In this document: positions 18,636 through 28,424 of the stretch, one piece after another | Layout of the letters: every line of letters begins with the position of its first letter | Position numbering within the stretch: position 1 is the first letter of the stretch | From: Pseudomonas lactucae | Lineage (GTDB): Bacteria > Pseudomonadota > Gammaproteobacteria > Pseudomonadales > Pseudomonadaceae | DNA: 62,596 bases | Assembly: GCF_016937615.1 (NCBI RefSeq) | Contig: NZ_JAFHKI010000036.1 | Coordinates: forward strand, 1 to 62,596 | Reading direction: 5' to 3' | Made by a program: the position numbers and the translations under genes | The notes under the pieces: generated by a model | Told to the model about the DNA's origin: nothing | The model's database searches: none | Seen by the model: the letters and a program-made list of their open reading frames with translations, nothing else

Positions 18636-19949
18636 CTATGGATGAGCTGGCAGCTCGTCCGGTTCCTTGATGAACACGCTGTACTTGGCCCCCTCCATCG
18701 CCTCGAACGCGATCAGCTTGTCCACCAGCAGCAGGTTCAGCACCTTGCCGGCGTTGAGCAGCAACATGCCGTTGTCGGCATTGAGGTTGCGCGCCAGGAC
18801 CATGCCGTCTTCCAGTTCGCGGGTGGTCAGCACTTTGACGGTCGGGTCGCCCAGGGTGACGTCGCTGAGGAACGTGGCGCAGGCCAGGATGAAGTCCTCG
18901 ACCAGGTCCGGGTCGTATAAACGACCGGCATATTTGCGGATATACAACAGCGCTTCGTCGCTGTTCATATGCCGCTCGAGGATCAGCCCTTTCTGCAGTT
19001 CGATGAAGTCCACTGCCAGTTTCAACAGGCGCGAACCGAATGGAATCGCATCGCCCTTGAGATGGTCGGGAAACCCGCTGCCGTCCCAGCGTTCCTGGTG
19101 ATGGCGAATGATCCGGGCGGCATCCTTCATCGGCTCCAGGGCCATCAACAGCGACTCGCTCTGGGCCGGGTAGCCGCGGTACCGCTCGCGGTCGGTGCTG
19201 TACAGTTTGTCGGCCGGCTCGATCAACATACTGTCGCTCCAGCTCAACTTGCCGATGTTGTACAGCGCGGCGGCCATCGCCAAGTCACGCGAACTGGCCT
19301 CGTCAATGTACTGGGCGGCGCAGTACACGCGCACCAGTTCGATAAGCGGGCGGTTGGTCTGTTTGTTCTTGGGCAGGCGCAGGTTGGCCAGCAACGAAAA
19401 CACTTCAGTGCCGGTCACGTAGCTGCGTTTGAGCTCTTCGTAGGCCAGGTCGAGCATGTCGGCGGTTTGCTGCAGCTCTGAGGTGCGGGCGGCCACGCGC
19501 TTTTCCAAGGTAGCATTGAGCACCTTGAGCTGATCGTTCTGCGCATGGGTCAAGCGTTCCAGGCGCTGGTGTTCGAGGGCCTGTTGCAGGATCAGCTTGA
19601 GCTCGTCGTCGTTCCAGGGCTTGCCGATATAGCGGTGGATCTGCCCTTCGTTGATCGCCTTGATGATCGTCGGCAGGTCGGCGTAACCGGTCAGCAGGAT
19701 GCGACTGGTACCGGGATAGAGCCGGTGGACCTCGGCCAGCAGTTGCGCGCCGTCCATGCCGGGCATGCGCGCGTCGCTCATCACCAGGTCGATCGGCTGG
19801 GCCGCCATGATCTCAAGGGCCTGCGCTCCGCCGCCGGCCAATACCACATCAAAGGATTGGCCGCGCAACAGGCGACGCAGGCTGTTGAGGATCGATTCTT
19901 CATCGTCGACCAGCAAAATCGTGGGTTTGGTAGCGAGTTGTTCATCCAT
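18636..19949 (-). CDS. Response regulator with degenerate HD-GYP (YN-GYP) domain
   Basis: 437 residues. Receiver domain at 1-125 (LVMSDARMPGMDG, LLTGYAD), a coiled linker (LNATLEKRVAARTSELQQ), then an HD-GYP-like domain. The catalytic HD is replaced by Tyr230-Asn231 (ALYNIGKLSW) while HHQERWDGSGFP keeps the HHE part and has GFP instead of GYP. P. aeruginosa PA2572 is a described YN-GYP protein lacking c-di-GMP phosphodiesterase activity, so this one is probably a signalling adaptor. It is divergent from the REC-GGDEF-EAL gene. Confidence 0.8.
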   Translation of the reverse strand: MDEQLATKPTILLVDDEESILNSLRRLLRGQSFDVVLAGGGAQALEIMAAQPIDLVMSDARMPGMDGAQLLAEVHRLYPGTSRILLTGYADLPTIIKAINEGQIHRYIGKPWNDDELKLILQQALEHQRLERLTHAQNDQLKVLNATLEKRVAARTSELQQTADMLDLAYEELKRSYVTGTEVFSLLANLRLPKNKQTNRPLIELVRVYCAAQYIDEASSRDLAMAAALYNIGKLSWSDSMLIEPADKLYSTDRERYRGYPAQSESLLMALEPMKDAARIIRHHQERWDGSGFPDHLKGDAIPFGSRLLKLAVDFIELQKGLILERHMNSDEALLYIRKYAGRLYDPDLVEDFILACATFLSDVTLGDPTVKVLTTRELEDGMVLARNLNADNGMLLLNAGKVLNLLLVDKLIAFEAMEGAKYSVFIKEPDELPAHP

Positions 19950-19967
19950 GCCTGCTGCGCCTTCACA

Positions 19968-19993
19968 TTGAACTGAGTTGAACTACATTGAAC
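19968..19993. promoter_or_regulatory. Three TTGAAC repeats spaced exactly 10 bases
   Basis: TTGAAC begins at 19968, 19978 and 19988, placing all copies on one face of the helix. The array lies 19 bases upstream of the YN-GYP gene start and within the divergent region shared with the REC-GGDEF-EAL gene. It may be an operator; no regulator is recognised. Confidence 0.35.
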
Positions 19994-20169
19994 CCTTGTG
20001 CCAAGCGGTATTCCCTTGCTTTTGGCGCGGGGTTGATTTGACGCCAACTGGCCGTCGATTTCAAGGGAGCTCGACTATGCTGTCAAAGTAGGCCGCTCAC
20101 CCAGCTCAAATTTGGAACCAGGGAAGGACTCGTCATGCCGTCGAACCTTTTGCCGTCAGGGATTGCGCC

Positions 20170-22044
20170 ATGAACTCGGCCTCAGCACGGGCTAACCGAC
20201 GCATCCTGATTGTCGATGACACAGCCTCCATTCATCAGGACTTTCGCAAGATCCTGTGTGCCGACGCACAGGGTGAACCGTCCCTGGACAGTCTGGAGGA
20301 AGCGCTGTTCGGCACCGCCACCAAAGTGCGCCAGGCGTTCCAGCTCGATTCCGCCTACCAGGGCCAGGAAGCCCTGGCCCTGGTAAACAAAGCCCTGGCC
20401 GCCGGTGCGCCGTATGCCATGGTGTTTATCGACATGCGCATGCCGCCGGGCTGGGACGGGCTGCAAACCATCGAGCAACTGTGGAACGTCGACCCCAACC
20501 TGCAGATTGCGCTGTGCACCGCCTATTCGGACTATTCCTTCGAAGCCATCGAAGCGCGGCTTAAATACAATGACCAGTTGCTGATCCTGAAAAAGCCCTT
20601 CGACCATCTGGAGATCCGCCAGATGGCCAGCGCCCTGACCTGGAAGTGGCAGTTGGCTCAGGACGTCGCGCTCAAGGTGATCGGCCTTGAACACACTATC
20701 GAAGAACGCGTGCAGGAACTGCTCAAGGTTTCGCACCTGCTGCAATACGACGCGCTCACCGAGTTGCCCAACAGCACCCTGCTGGGCGACCGACTGACCC
20801 AGGCCATCGCCATCGGTCGGCGGCACGACACCCAGCTGGCAGTGATGTTTATCGGGCTCGACCGCTTCAAGCGCATCAACAACGCCCTGGGTTATCCGGT
20901 GGGCGACGAGCTGCTGCAACAGGTCAGCCTGAGCCTGGTGGCGGCGGTACGCAGCTCGGACTCGGTGTTTCGCTACGGCTCCGACGAGTTTGTGATTCTG
21001 CTCAACGACGTGCAGCACCCACAGCAAACCCAGCACATCGCCCACAAACTCCTCAGGGCCATCAGCGTCACCCGCCATGTCGCCGGGCATGACCTGAGCG
21101 TCACCGCCAGCCTGGGCATCAGCATCTACCCCAATGACAGCGCTAATGCGGTGGAGCTGATCAAGCATGCCGAAACCGCGATGCACACCAGCAAGGAACG
21201 TGGCCCGGACGATTTCAGTTTTTATACCGAAGACATGAACCTGCGCGCCCAACACCAGCAAAACCTGGAAAGCGCGATCCGCCAGGCGCTGGAGCGGGAT
21301 GAGTTCGTGCTGCATTACCAACCCAAGCTGGACCTGATATCCGGGCGCATTGTCGGCGCCGAAGCGTTGATACGCTGGTTCCAGCCGCGTTCGGGCTGGG
21401 TCAGCCCGGTGGACTTCATTCCGGTGGCCGAAGACAGCGGGCTGATCGTGCCCTTGACCCAATGGGTGCTGCGCCAGGCCTGCGAGCAAGCACAAGCGTG
21501 GCGTGTGATGGGCCTGCCAGACTTGCGCATATCTGCCAATATTTCGGCCATCGACTTTCGTCAGCGCGAATTTGTCGACAACCTGGCGGCGATCCTGAAG
21601 GAAACCGGGCTGCCCCCGGCCCTGCTGGAACTGGAAATCACCGAAAGTGTGCTGATGCAGAACGTCGACGAAACCGTGGAGCTCCTGCACAAGATCAAGG
21701 CCATGGGCGTACGCCTGGCGCTGGATGATTTCGGCACCGGCTATTCCAGCCTCAGTTACCTGCGACGCTTTCCCATTGATGTGTTGAAGATCGACCAATC
21801 CTTCGTGCGCGGCCTGAACGTGAATAACCAGGACGCGCAGTTGATCAGCGCAATGATCGGCATGGGCAAGAGCCTGGAGTTGAACATCATCGCAGAAGGG
21901 GTGGAAACCATCGAACAGCTGGAGTTCCTCAAAGCGCAGGAGTGCGAAGAGGGCCAGGGTTTTCTGTTCAGCAAGGCCGTGCCGGCAAAAGATTTTGCAC
22001 AATTGCTGCAGGCAGGCAGCGTCATGCCGATAACCCGTTCATAA
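20170..22044 (+). CDS. REC-GGDEF-EAL protein, probable c-di-GMP phosphodiesterase
   Basis: 624 residues. An unusual receiver with a long insert after the first strand (ILIVDDTASIHQDFRKIL...), acceptor Asp88 in FIDMRMPPGWDG, then a coiled coil, a GGDEF domain whose signature is degenerate (RYGSDEF), and an EAL domain with EALIRW, the ExLT-like EITESV, DDFGTGYSS and AEGVET all intact. So it should cleave, not make, c-di-GMP. It heads a plus-strand group with a cytochrome c peroxidase and two kinases; its receiver is a close relative of that in the REC-kinase at 24854, with shared DDTxSIHxDFRKIL. Confidence 0.85.
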   Translation: MNSASARANRRILIVDDTASIHQDFRKILCADAQGEPSLDSLEEALFGTATKVRQAFQLDSAYQGQEALALVNKALAAGAPYAMVFIDMRMPPGWDGLQTIEQLWNVDPNLQIALCTAYSDYSFEAIEARLKYNDQLLILKKPFDHLEIRQMASALTWKWQLAQDVALKVIGLEHTIEERVQELLKVSHLLQYDALTELPNSTLLGDRLTQAIAIGRRHDTQLAVMFIGLDRFKRINNALGYPVGDELLQQVSLSLVAAVRSSDSVFRYGSDEFVILLNDVQHPQQTQHIAHKLLRAISVTRHVAGHDLSVTASLGISIYPNDSANAVELIKHAETAMHTSKERGPDDFSFYTEDMNLRAQHQQNLESAIRQALERDEFVLHYQPKLDLISGRIVGAEALIRWFQPRSGWVSPVDFIPVAEDSGLIVPLTQWVLRQACEQAQAWRVMGLPDLRISANISAIDFRQREFVDNLAAILKETGLPPALLELEITESVLMQNVDETVELLHKIKAMGVRLALDDFGTGYSSLSYLRRFPIDVLKIDQSFVRGLNVNNQDAQLISAMIGMGKSLELNIIAEGVETIEQLEFLKAQECEEGQGFLFSKAVPAKDFAQLLQAGSVMPITRS

Positions 22045-22069
22045 CCCCACGCTTGCAAGGAGTGCTCGC

Positions 22070-23032
22070 TTGAGACACCTCTCAACCTACGGGTCAGGTC
22101 TAGCCTTGCTGCTGGGCCTCGGCTTGCCGGTGATCGCCGCGCCGTTGGACGAAGCGCTCAAACCTTTGCCGCCGGTTCCAGAACTGGACGCGGCCAAGGT
22201 CGAACTGGGCCGCCGATTGTTCAATGAGCCGCGCCTGTCGGTGAACAACACGCTGTCCTGCGCCAGCTGCCACCGACTGGAAAGCGGCGGTGCCGACAAC
22301 ACGCCGTTCTCCCTGGGTTTCGACGGCAAACCGGTAGCGATCAACACCCCCTCGGTGTTCAACGCCAGCCTGAATTTCAAACAGTTCTGGAATGGCCGGG
22401 TCGACACGCTGGAGGCACAGATCGAACAAGTGGTCATCAGCCCGGTGGAGATGGGCAGCGACTGGAAGACCGTGGTGCAAAACCTCACCGACCTGCCCCT
22501 CTACCAGCGCGCCTTCAGCCAGGCCTACCCCGACGGCGTCACCGCCGCCAATGTGCAAAACGCCCTGGCCACCTATGAGCGCACGCTGCTCACGCCCAAT
22601 TCACGCTTTGACCAATACCTGCTGGGCAATACCGAGATTCTCACGACCCAGGAAAAATACGGCTACCAGCGCTTCAAGGAATACGGCTGCATCGCCTGCC
22701 ATCAAGGCATCAACATCGGCGGCAATATGTTCCAGAAGTTCGGGGTGATGGGCGACTACTTCAAGGCGCGTGGCAACCCGGTCGAAGCGGACCTGGGGCG
22801 CTACCTGTTGACCAAGGACGAAGAAGACCGTCATGTGTTCAAGGTGCCCAGCCTGCGCAATGTGGCTGTCACCGCACCGTATTTCCACGACGCCTCGGCC
22901 AAGACCCTGGAGGAAGCGGTTGACGTGATGTTCAAGTACCAACTGGGACGCAACCCGTCCGGGGAAGACAAAGATTTGATTATCCAGTTTCTCAAGACCC
23001 TGACCGGCGAATGGGCGGGCAAGCCTTTATGA
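22070..23032 (+). CDS. Di-haem cytochrome c peroxidase
   Basis: 320 residues with a signal peptide (LALLLGLGLPVIA|AP). Two haem c motifs, CASCH and CIACH, and the downstream APYFHDASAKTLEEAVDVM with a conserved Met/His region are those of the MauG/CcpA family that reduces H2O2 in the periplasm with electrons from cytochrome c. The start is TTG 22070, decided by a strong AAGGAG seven bases before it (22057-22062). It lies between signalling genes, 25 bases after the EAL gene and 10 bases before the membrane kinase, so the peroxidase may be part of, or report to, this signalling chain. Confidence 0.9.
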   Translation: MRHLSTYGSGLALLLGLGLPVIAAPLDEALKPLPPVPELDAAKVELGRRLFNEPRLSVNNTLSCASCHRLESGGADNTPFSLGFDGKPVAINTPSVFNASLNFKQFWNGRVDTLEAQIEQVVISPVEMGSDWKTVVQNLTDLPLYQRAFSQAYPDGVTAANVQNALATYERTLLTPNSRFDQYLLGNTEILTTQEKYGYQRFKEYGCIACHQGINIGGNMFQKFGVMGDYFKARGNPVEADLGRYLLTKDEEDRHVFKVPSLRNVAVTAPYFHDASAKTLEEAVDVMFKYQLGRNPSGEDKDLIIQFLKTLTGEWAGKPL

Positions 23033-23042
23033 GTACACCGTC

Positions 23043-24857
23043 ATGACCCTCACCCGCCGTAGTACCAGCCAGGTATTGCTCGGTCTGATCACCCTGCTGC
23101 TGGCCTCGATGCTGGTGTTTCTATACCTCAAATCGTCCCGCGATCAGACGGCCAGCTACACCCAGTCGCGAGACTTGATCCGCCAGCTGCAACAGCTCAA
23201 CGCGCAGTGGGACAGCGAGGTGCTCAAGGCGCGCATTGCGATTACCCATAACTACGACCCGCTGGTGACACCGCTGGCGGAAATGACCCGGCTATGGGAC
23301 GACCTCAACAATCGGAGCACGTACCACAACCCGCAAGATCTGGCCCGTTGGCAGTCCGGCCAGGCGGCTTACCAGGCCGCGATCCAGGAAAAAGCCCGGT
23401 TGGTGGACCAGTTCAAATCCCACAACGCGGTGCTGCGCAACTCGCTGGCCTTTTTACCGACCGCCGAGGACGACATCCAGGCGGAATTCAATCGCATTGA
23501 TGAAGAAGGCCGTCTGCGATTGCAAGGCGTGGCCACCGACACCTACGACTTGTTGCTCAGCAGCCTGGAGTTCGCCCAAGTCACCAGCGACGAGCGCGCC
23601 GCCGATATCCTGGTGGGCCTGGGCAAACTGGAGATCAACAAAGACAGCTTGCCCGATGAATTCCAGGCCCCGGTGGAGATCCTCAGCAACCACATTGCGT
23701 TGATCCTGCGCGAACAGCCGTTGGTCAACACCCTGCTCGACCGGATAGCCGCTGTGCCCGTGGCGGAGAGCCTGGACGACCTGACCACCCACCTCGACCA
23801 GGACCAGCAAGCCGCCGACCTGGTCGACCATCGATACCACCGCTATCTGCTGATCTTCGCCACCTTGCTGGTGGTGCTGTTGCTGTACCTGGCGGTGCGT
23901 CTGTTGCGCAGCTTCGCCGAGATCAACCGCGTCAACCGTGCCCTGCAGGCAGCCAACGAAACCCTGGAACAACGTGTGGAACGGCGCACCCAACAGCTCA
24001 AGGATGCCCAGAGCGAACTGCTCGACAGCGCCCGCCAGGCCGGCATGGCCGAGATCGCCACCAACGTGCTGCACAACGTCGGCAACGTGCTTAACAGCGT
24101 GAACATCAGCGCCGATATCGTCACCCGCAAGCTGCGCAGCAGCAAGGCGCTGGGCCTGGGCAAGGCCATGCAGTTGATCAACGAGCACAAGGCTGACCTG
24201 GGCACCTTCCTAACCGACGATGCAAAGGGCAAGCTGCTGCCCGACTACCTCAACCAACTGGTGGACGCCATTGCCGTCGAGCAGCAAGGCATGACTGATG
24301 AGCTGGGGCAATTGAGCAAAAGCGTCGACCACATCAAGGATATCGTCGCCACCCAGCAATCCTATGCCGGCGCGTCCACACTGCTGGAGCCGGTGCACAT
24401 CAGCGCCTTGATGGAGGACGCCCTGCGCATGAACGCCGGCGCGCTGAGCCGCCACAACGTCACCGTGGTCAAGGAATACGGGCAGGTACCGGAAGTCATG
24501 GCGGACAAACATCGCTTGCTGTTGATCATGGTCAACCTGATCAGCAACGCCAAATACGCCATGTCCAACCTCACCGACCGCGCGCGGCAGATGACTCTGG
24601 CGGTCCAGCAACTGGAGGACAACACCTTGCAGATCAGCGTGAAGGACGAAGGCGAAGGCATTCCCGCCGAGAACATGACCCGCATCTTTACCCACGGTTT
24701 CACCACCCGCAAGGAAGGCCATGGCTTCGGTTTGCACAGCTGCGCCCTGGCCGCCGTGGAAATGCACGGCCAGCTCAGCGCCCACAGCGACGGGCCTGGC
24801 CTGGGCGCGGTGTTTACCCTGACGATCCCTCTTAACCCTGCCGGAAGCCCCCTATGA
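23043..24857 (+). CDS. Membrane histidine kinase of the peroxidase cluster
   Basis: 604 residues. Membrane helix at about 10-28, a long, mainly helical periplasmic region (DAHL-like; about 30-270), a second helix near 275-295, a coiled coil, then a kinase core with His344 in the atypical box ATNVLHNVGNVLNS, N box NLISNAKYA, and HGFTTRKEGHGFGLHS. The stop overlaps the start of the REC-kinase by four bases (ATGA), implying a linked pathway. The periplasmic part may sense the state of the neighbouring peroxidase or its cytochrome partner; this is inference from position. Confidence 0.85.
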   Translation: MTLTRRSTSQVLLGLITLLLASMLVFLYLKSSRDQTASYTQSRDLIRQLQQLNAQWDSEVLKARIAITHNYDPLVTPLAEMTRLWDDLNNRSTYHNPQDLARWQSGQAAYQAAIQEKARLVDQFKSHNAVLRNSLAFLPTAEDDIQAEFNRIDEEGRLRLQGVATDTYDLLLSSLEFAQVTSDERAADILVGLGKLEINKDSLPDEFQAPVEILSNHIALILREQPLVNTLLDRIAAVPVAESLDDLTTHLDQDQQAADLVDHRYHRYLLIFATLLVVLLLYLAVRLLRSFAEINRVNRALQAANETLEQRVERRTQQLKDAQSELLDSARQAGMAEIATNVLHNVGNVLNSVNISADIVTRKLRSSKALGLGKAMQLINEHKADLGTFLTDDAKGKLLPDYLNQLVDAIAVEQQGMTDELGQLSKSVDHIKDIVATQQSYAGASTLLEPVHISALMEDALRMNAGALSRHNVTVVKEYGQVPEVMADKHRLLLIMVNLISNAKYAMSNLTDRARQMTLAVQQLEDNTLQISVKDEGEGIPAENMTRIFTHGFTTRKEGHGFGLHSCALAAVEMHGQLSAHSDGPGLGAVFTLTIPLNPAGSPL

Positions 24858-26233
24858 ATCAACCCCCTAACCGGCGCATTTTGCTGATCGACGATACCCC
24901 GTCGATTCACGATGACTTTCGTAAAATCCTGATGCCCGCCGTGGAGGCCAACCAGGCACTGGACGACATGGAGTCGGCGCTGTTCGGCGATACCAGCACA
25001 CCTCAGGCGCAAGCCTTCGAACTGCACTCGGCCTATGGCGGCGAAGAAGGCCTGCAGTTGCTCACCACGGCAATGACGGAGAAACGCCCCTATGCGCTGG
25101 CATTTGTCGACATGCGCATGCCCCAGGGCTGGGACGGGGCCAAGACCATCGAGGAATTGTGGAAAGTCGATCCCGGCCTGCAAGTGGTGGTATGCACGGC
25201 GTATTCGGATTACTCCTGGGATGAACTGCTGCATCGCCTGAACGGCCATGACCGTTTGCTGATCCTGAAAAAACCGTTCGACAACATCGAAGTGCAGCAG
25301 ATGGCCAACACCCTGGCCAATAAATGGGACATGGCCCGCCGCGCCTCGCTGAAAAACAGTCATCTGGAGCAATTGGTGGAGCAACGCACCCAGGCGCTGC
25401 AGGTGGAAATCAACGAGCGCAAGCTGCTGGAAAGCCAACTGGTGCAGTCGGAAAAGCTCGCCTCACTGGGCCAACTCGCAGCGGGCGTGGCCCATGAAAT
25501 CAATAACCCGGTGGGCTTTATCTCATCCAACCTCAGTACGCTCGACGGCTACTTCAACCAGTTGCAACAGATGCTGGATGCTTACCGCCAGGCCGAGGAA
25601 AGCCTGGCGCCGGGTGAACAACGCGAGCAACTCAAAACGTTGCGCAACGACCTGGAGCTGGATTTTCTCAAGGAAGACATCCCGATCCTCATCAGGGAGT
25701 CCAAGGAGGGCATTGGCCGCGTGGTGCAGATCGTCAAGGACCTGAAAAACTTCTCGCGCGTCGACAGTGACCAGACCTGGCAATTCGCGAACCTGCTACA
25801 GGGCATCGACTCCACACTGAACATCGTCGCCAGCGAACTCAAGTACAAAGCCGACGTCGTCAAGCAATACGCCCCCCTGCCGGAAATCGAATGCCTGGCC
25901 TCGCAGATCAACCAGGTGGTGATGAACCTGGTGGTCAATGCGGCGCAAGCCATGGGCCCCGAACGCGGCACCATTACCATCAGCAATGGCGTGGAAGGCG
26001 AGAACATCTGGCTGGAAGTGGCGGACAACGGCTGCGGAATCGCCCCGGAAACCGTACAGAAAATCTTCGATCCCTTCTTCACCACCAAACCGGTGGGCGA
26101 AGGCACGGGGTTGGGCCTGTCGCTCTCCTACGGCATCGTCAAGAAACACCGCGGCGATATTTCCGTGAGCAGCGAACTGGGCAAGGGCACGACATTTCGC
26201 GTGGTGTTGCCGATTCGGCAGACGGCGGCGTAG
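24854..26233 (+). CDS. Receiver-histidine kinase hybrid
   Basis: 459 residues. The N-terminal receiver has an insert like that of the EAL protein ([14 protein letters not shown]), acceptor Asp86 in [12 protein letters not shown] and KKPFD. A coiled coil precedes the HisKA box with His214 in [14 protein letters not shown], and the ATPase part has [16 protein letters not shown] and GTGLGLSLS. No membrane helix, so it is cytoplasmic and would receive phosphate from the membrane kinase upstream through Asp86. A transfer to the EAL and YN-GYP receivers is a reasonable next step but not shown by sequence. Confidence 0.85.
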   Translation: MNQPPNRRILLIDDTPSIHDDFRKILMPAVEANQALDDMESALFGDTSTPQAQAFELHSAYGGEEGLQLLTTAMTEKRPYALAFVDMRMPQGWDGAKTIEELWKVDPGLQVVVCTAYSDYSWDELLHRLNGHDRLLILKKPFDNIEVQQMANTLANKWDMARRASLKNSHLEQLVEQRTQALQVEINERKLLESQLVQSEKLASLGQLAAGVAHEINNPVGFISSNLSTLDGYFNQLQQMLDAYRQAEESLAPGEQREQLKTLRNDLELDFLKEDIPILIRESKEGIGRVVQIVKDLKNFSRVDSDQTWQFANLLQGIDSTLNIVASELKYKADVVKQYAPLPEIECLASQINQVVMNLVVNAAQAMGPERGTITISNGVEGENIWLEVADNGCGIAPETVQKIFDPFFTTKPVGEGTGLGLSLSYGIVKKHRGDISVSSELGKGTTFRVVLPIRQTAA

Positions 26234-26333
26234 GAACTCGGACTACACGCCAGAGCCTTCTGTCCTTGTTCCTGATTTGGGTACGGGCGCAGAATGCCGC
26301 ACCGACCTGAGAGTCCGACCCCAAGGAAACCGT

Positions 26334-27953
26334 ATGAGCCTGTCCTTGCTTAGCCGTTACGCCTTCTTTGCCGTGTGCGTCATATTCACCCTCGCCAGCC
26401 TCCCCTTTATCCAGCACGAATGGCTGTGGCCCATCACCATCGTCACCGGTGTATTGAGCCTGATCGGCATTTTCGACCTGTTGCAAAGCCCCCACGCGGT
26501 GCGCCGCAACTACCCGATCCTGGGCAATATCCGTTACCTGGTGGAGGCCATCCGCCCGGAAATCCGCCAGTACCTGCTCGAATCCGACAGCGACGCCCTG
26601 CCCTTCTCTCGGGCCCAGCGTTCGCTGGTCTATTCACGCGCCAAGAATGAAACTGCCGACAAACCCTTCGGCACCTTGATCGACGTGTACCAGTCGGGCT
26701 TCGAATTTATCGGCCATTCCATGCGCCCCGCGCCCTTGAGCGACCCGAGTGCGTTCCGCGTGCTGGTCGGCGGCCCACAATGTACCCAGCCGTATTCGGC
26801 GTCGGTGTTCAATATCTCGGCAATGAGCTTCGGCTCGCTGAGCGCCAACGCGATCCGCGCGCTGAACCAGGGCGCCAAGCTCGGCAACTTTGCCCACGAC
26901 ACCGGCGAAGGCAGCATCAGCCCTTACCACCGCGAAAACGGCGGCGACCTGACCTGGGAGCTGGGCAGCGGTTACTTTGGTTGCCGCACCAGCGACGGCC
27001 GCTTCGACCCGGAGCGCTTCGCCGTACAGGCGCAGAACCCGCAGGTGCGCATGATCGAAATCAAGATGAGCCAGGGTGCCAAACCCGGCCATGGCGGGAT
27101 TTTGCCCAAGCACAAAGTGACTAAAGAAATTGCCGACACCCGCGGGATCATGATGGGCGAGGACTGCGTCTCACCGTCGCGCCACAGTGCGTTTTCCACG
27201 CCGATCGAGTTGATGCATTTCATTGCCCAACTGCGTGAACTGTCCGGCGGCAAACCGGTGGGTTTCAAGTTCTGCCTGGGCCACCCGTGGGAATTCATGG
27301 GCATCGCCAAGGCCATGCTCGAAACCGGCATCCTCCCCGACTTTATCGTGGTCGACGGCAAGGAAGGCGGCACCGGCGCCGCACCGGTGGAGTTCACCGA
27401 CCACATCGGCGTACCGCTGCGTGAGGGTTTGCTGTTTGTGCACAACACCCTGGTGGGCCTGAACCTGCGCGACAAGATCAAGCTGGGCGCCAGCGGCAAG
27501 ATCGTCAGCGCGTTCGACATCGCCAGCGTCCTGGCCATCGGCGCCGACTGGGCCAACTCGGCGCGCGGCTTCATGTTTGCCATCGGTTGCATTCAGTCGC
27601 AAAGCTGCCACACCAACAAATGCCCGACCGGCGTTGCCACCCAGGACCCCTTGCGCCAACGTGCACTGGTGGTGCCGGACAAGGCCCAGCGGGTGTTCAA
27701 CTTTCATCGCAATACGCTTAAAGCGCTGGCCGAGATGCTGGCGGCGGCCGGGCTGGATCATCCGTCGCAGTTGGCGGCCAAGCATCTGGTGCGGCGTATG
27801 TCGGCGACGGAGATCAAGTTGTTCTCGCAGTTGCATGTGTTCTTGAAGCCTGGGGAGTTGCTGACGGGCGAGGTCAATGGCGCGTTTTACTCGCGGATGT
27901 GGCAGATGGCGCGGGCGGATAGTTTTGAGGCGGTTGAAGTAACGGCGGCCTGA
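26334..27953 (+). CDS. FMN-binding glutamate-synthase family protein
   Basis: 539 residues from ATG 26334 with SD AAGGAAA. Two N-terminal membrane helices (LLSRYAFFAVCVIFTLASL; WPITIVTGVLSLIGIF) precede a GltB2-type FMN barrel: ISAMSFGSLSANAIRALNQG, DTGEGSISPYH, VDGKEGGTGAAPVEF, and the iron-sulfur type Cys cluster CIQSQSCHTNKCPTGVATQD. It lacks the glutaminase domain, so it is a membrane-anchored relative of glutamate synthase of unsettled reaction, widespread in proteobacteria. Single transcription unit. Confidence 0.85.
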   Translation: MSLSLLSRYAFFAVCVIFTLASLPFIQHEWLWPITIVTGVLSLIGIFDLLQSPHAVRRNYPILGNIRYLVEAIRPEIRQYLLESDSDALPFSRAQRSLVYSRAKNETADKPFGTLIDVYQSGFEFIGHSMRPAPLSDPSAFRVLVGGPQCTQPYSASVFNISAMSFGSLSANAIRALNQGAKLGNFAHDTGEGSISPYHRENGGDLTWELGSGYFGCRTSDGRFDPERFAVQAQNPQVRMIEIKMSQGAKPGHGGILPKHKVTKEIADTRGIMMGEDCVSPSRHSAFSTPIELMHFIAQLRELSGGKPVGFKFCLGHPWEFMGIAKAMLETGILPDFIVVDGKEGGTGAAPVEFTDHIGVPLREGLLFVHNTLVGLNLRDKIKLGASGKIVSAFDIASVLAIGADWANSARGFMFAIGCIQSQSCHTNKCPTGVATQDPLRQRALVVPDKAQRVFNFHRNTLKALAEMLAAAGLDHPSQLAAKHLVRRMSATEIKLFSQLHVFLKPGELLTGEVNGAFYSRMWQMARADSFEAVEVTAA

Positions 27954-27982
27954 TTCACAAACAACACCTTCATCTGAACAGG

Positions 27983-28292
27983 ATCACGTACGGCATCCCC
28001 ATTACCTTTTTTCATTTGGACACGCTCTTTCGCTTCCCCGTCAAAATGTACGTGTTTGATCACGATAGGGCGCGGGAAATTCTCATGACTCGGCGTTGTT
28101 CGACATGCCAGCCGACAGCCCCGCTCGCCTACTGACTAAAGAAAGCGGATTTGCCGGCTTTCGAATTCAGGAAACCCGCTTGACCAACCAACAGAAGCTG
28201 CCTTGGCAAAATAATGACTGGGTAGCATTTGTTGGTGCATCTTACTTTCGTGCCATTGGAGACGAGCACCAATACGGCCTACTCGCACACTG
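27983..28292 (+). pseudogene. Relic of a periplasmic glucan biosynthesis gene (opgG/opgD type)
   Basis: Two reading frames together resemble an internal piece of OpgG/OpgD. Frame one gives ITFFHLDTLFRFPVKMYVFD (28004 region), like the '..FHPG..F..PVRMYEV' strand. After a shift near 28090 the other gives LFDMPADSP, then GFAGFRIQ, then WVAFVGASYFRAIGDEHQYG, matching the family's GFAGFR...GASYFRA motif. Only about 100 of 500 residues remain, and it ends in a stop at 28290-28292 with no start. Unlike the one-base breaks elsewhere in the window, both ends are missing, so it is a true relic. It lies 130 bases before opgC. The 27954-28424 interval holds nothing else that I can see. Confidence 0.65.
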
Positions 28293-28424
28293 AGACATTC
28301 AGTAATACCCAGCCTTTGCAATTACTGACAAACCCCGCCAACCTGCGCCCGCCCGACGCGCGGCGTAGGACACTTCATCCATATGCCAACAACCAATCAA
28401 CCCTTTGTTCAAGAGCCCGCTGCC

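Noticed and set aside
20182..22002. 606-codon open frame opposite the REC-GGDEF-EAL gene
   Set aside because: Antisense shadow; the sense strand has clear domain motifs throughout.
28096..28293. Small 65-residue protein gene
   Set aside because: Its translation matches an internal OpgG/OpgD segment and continues upstream in another frame, so it is part of a relic.
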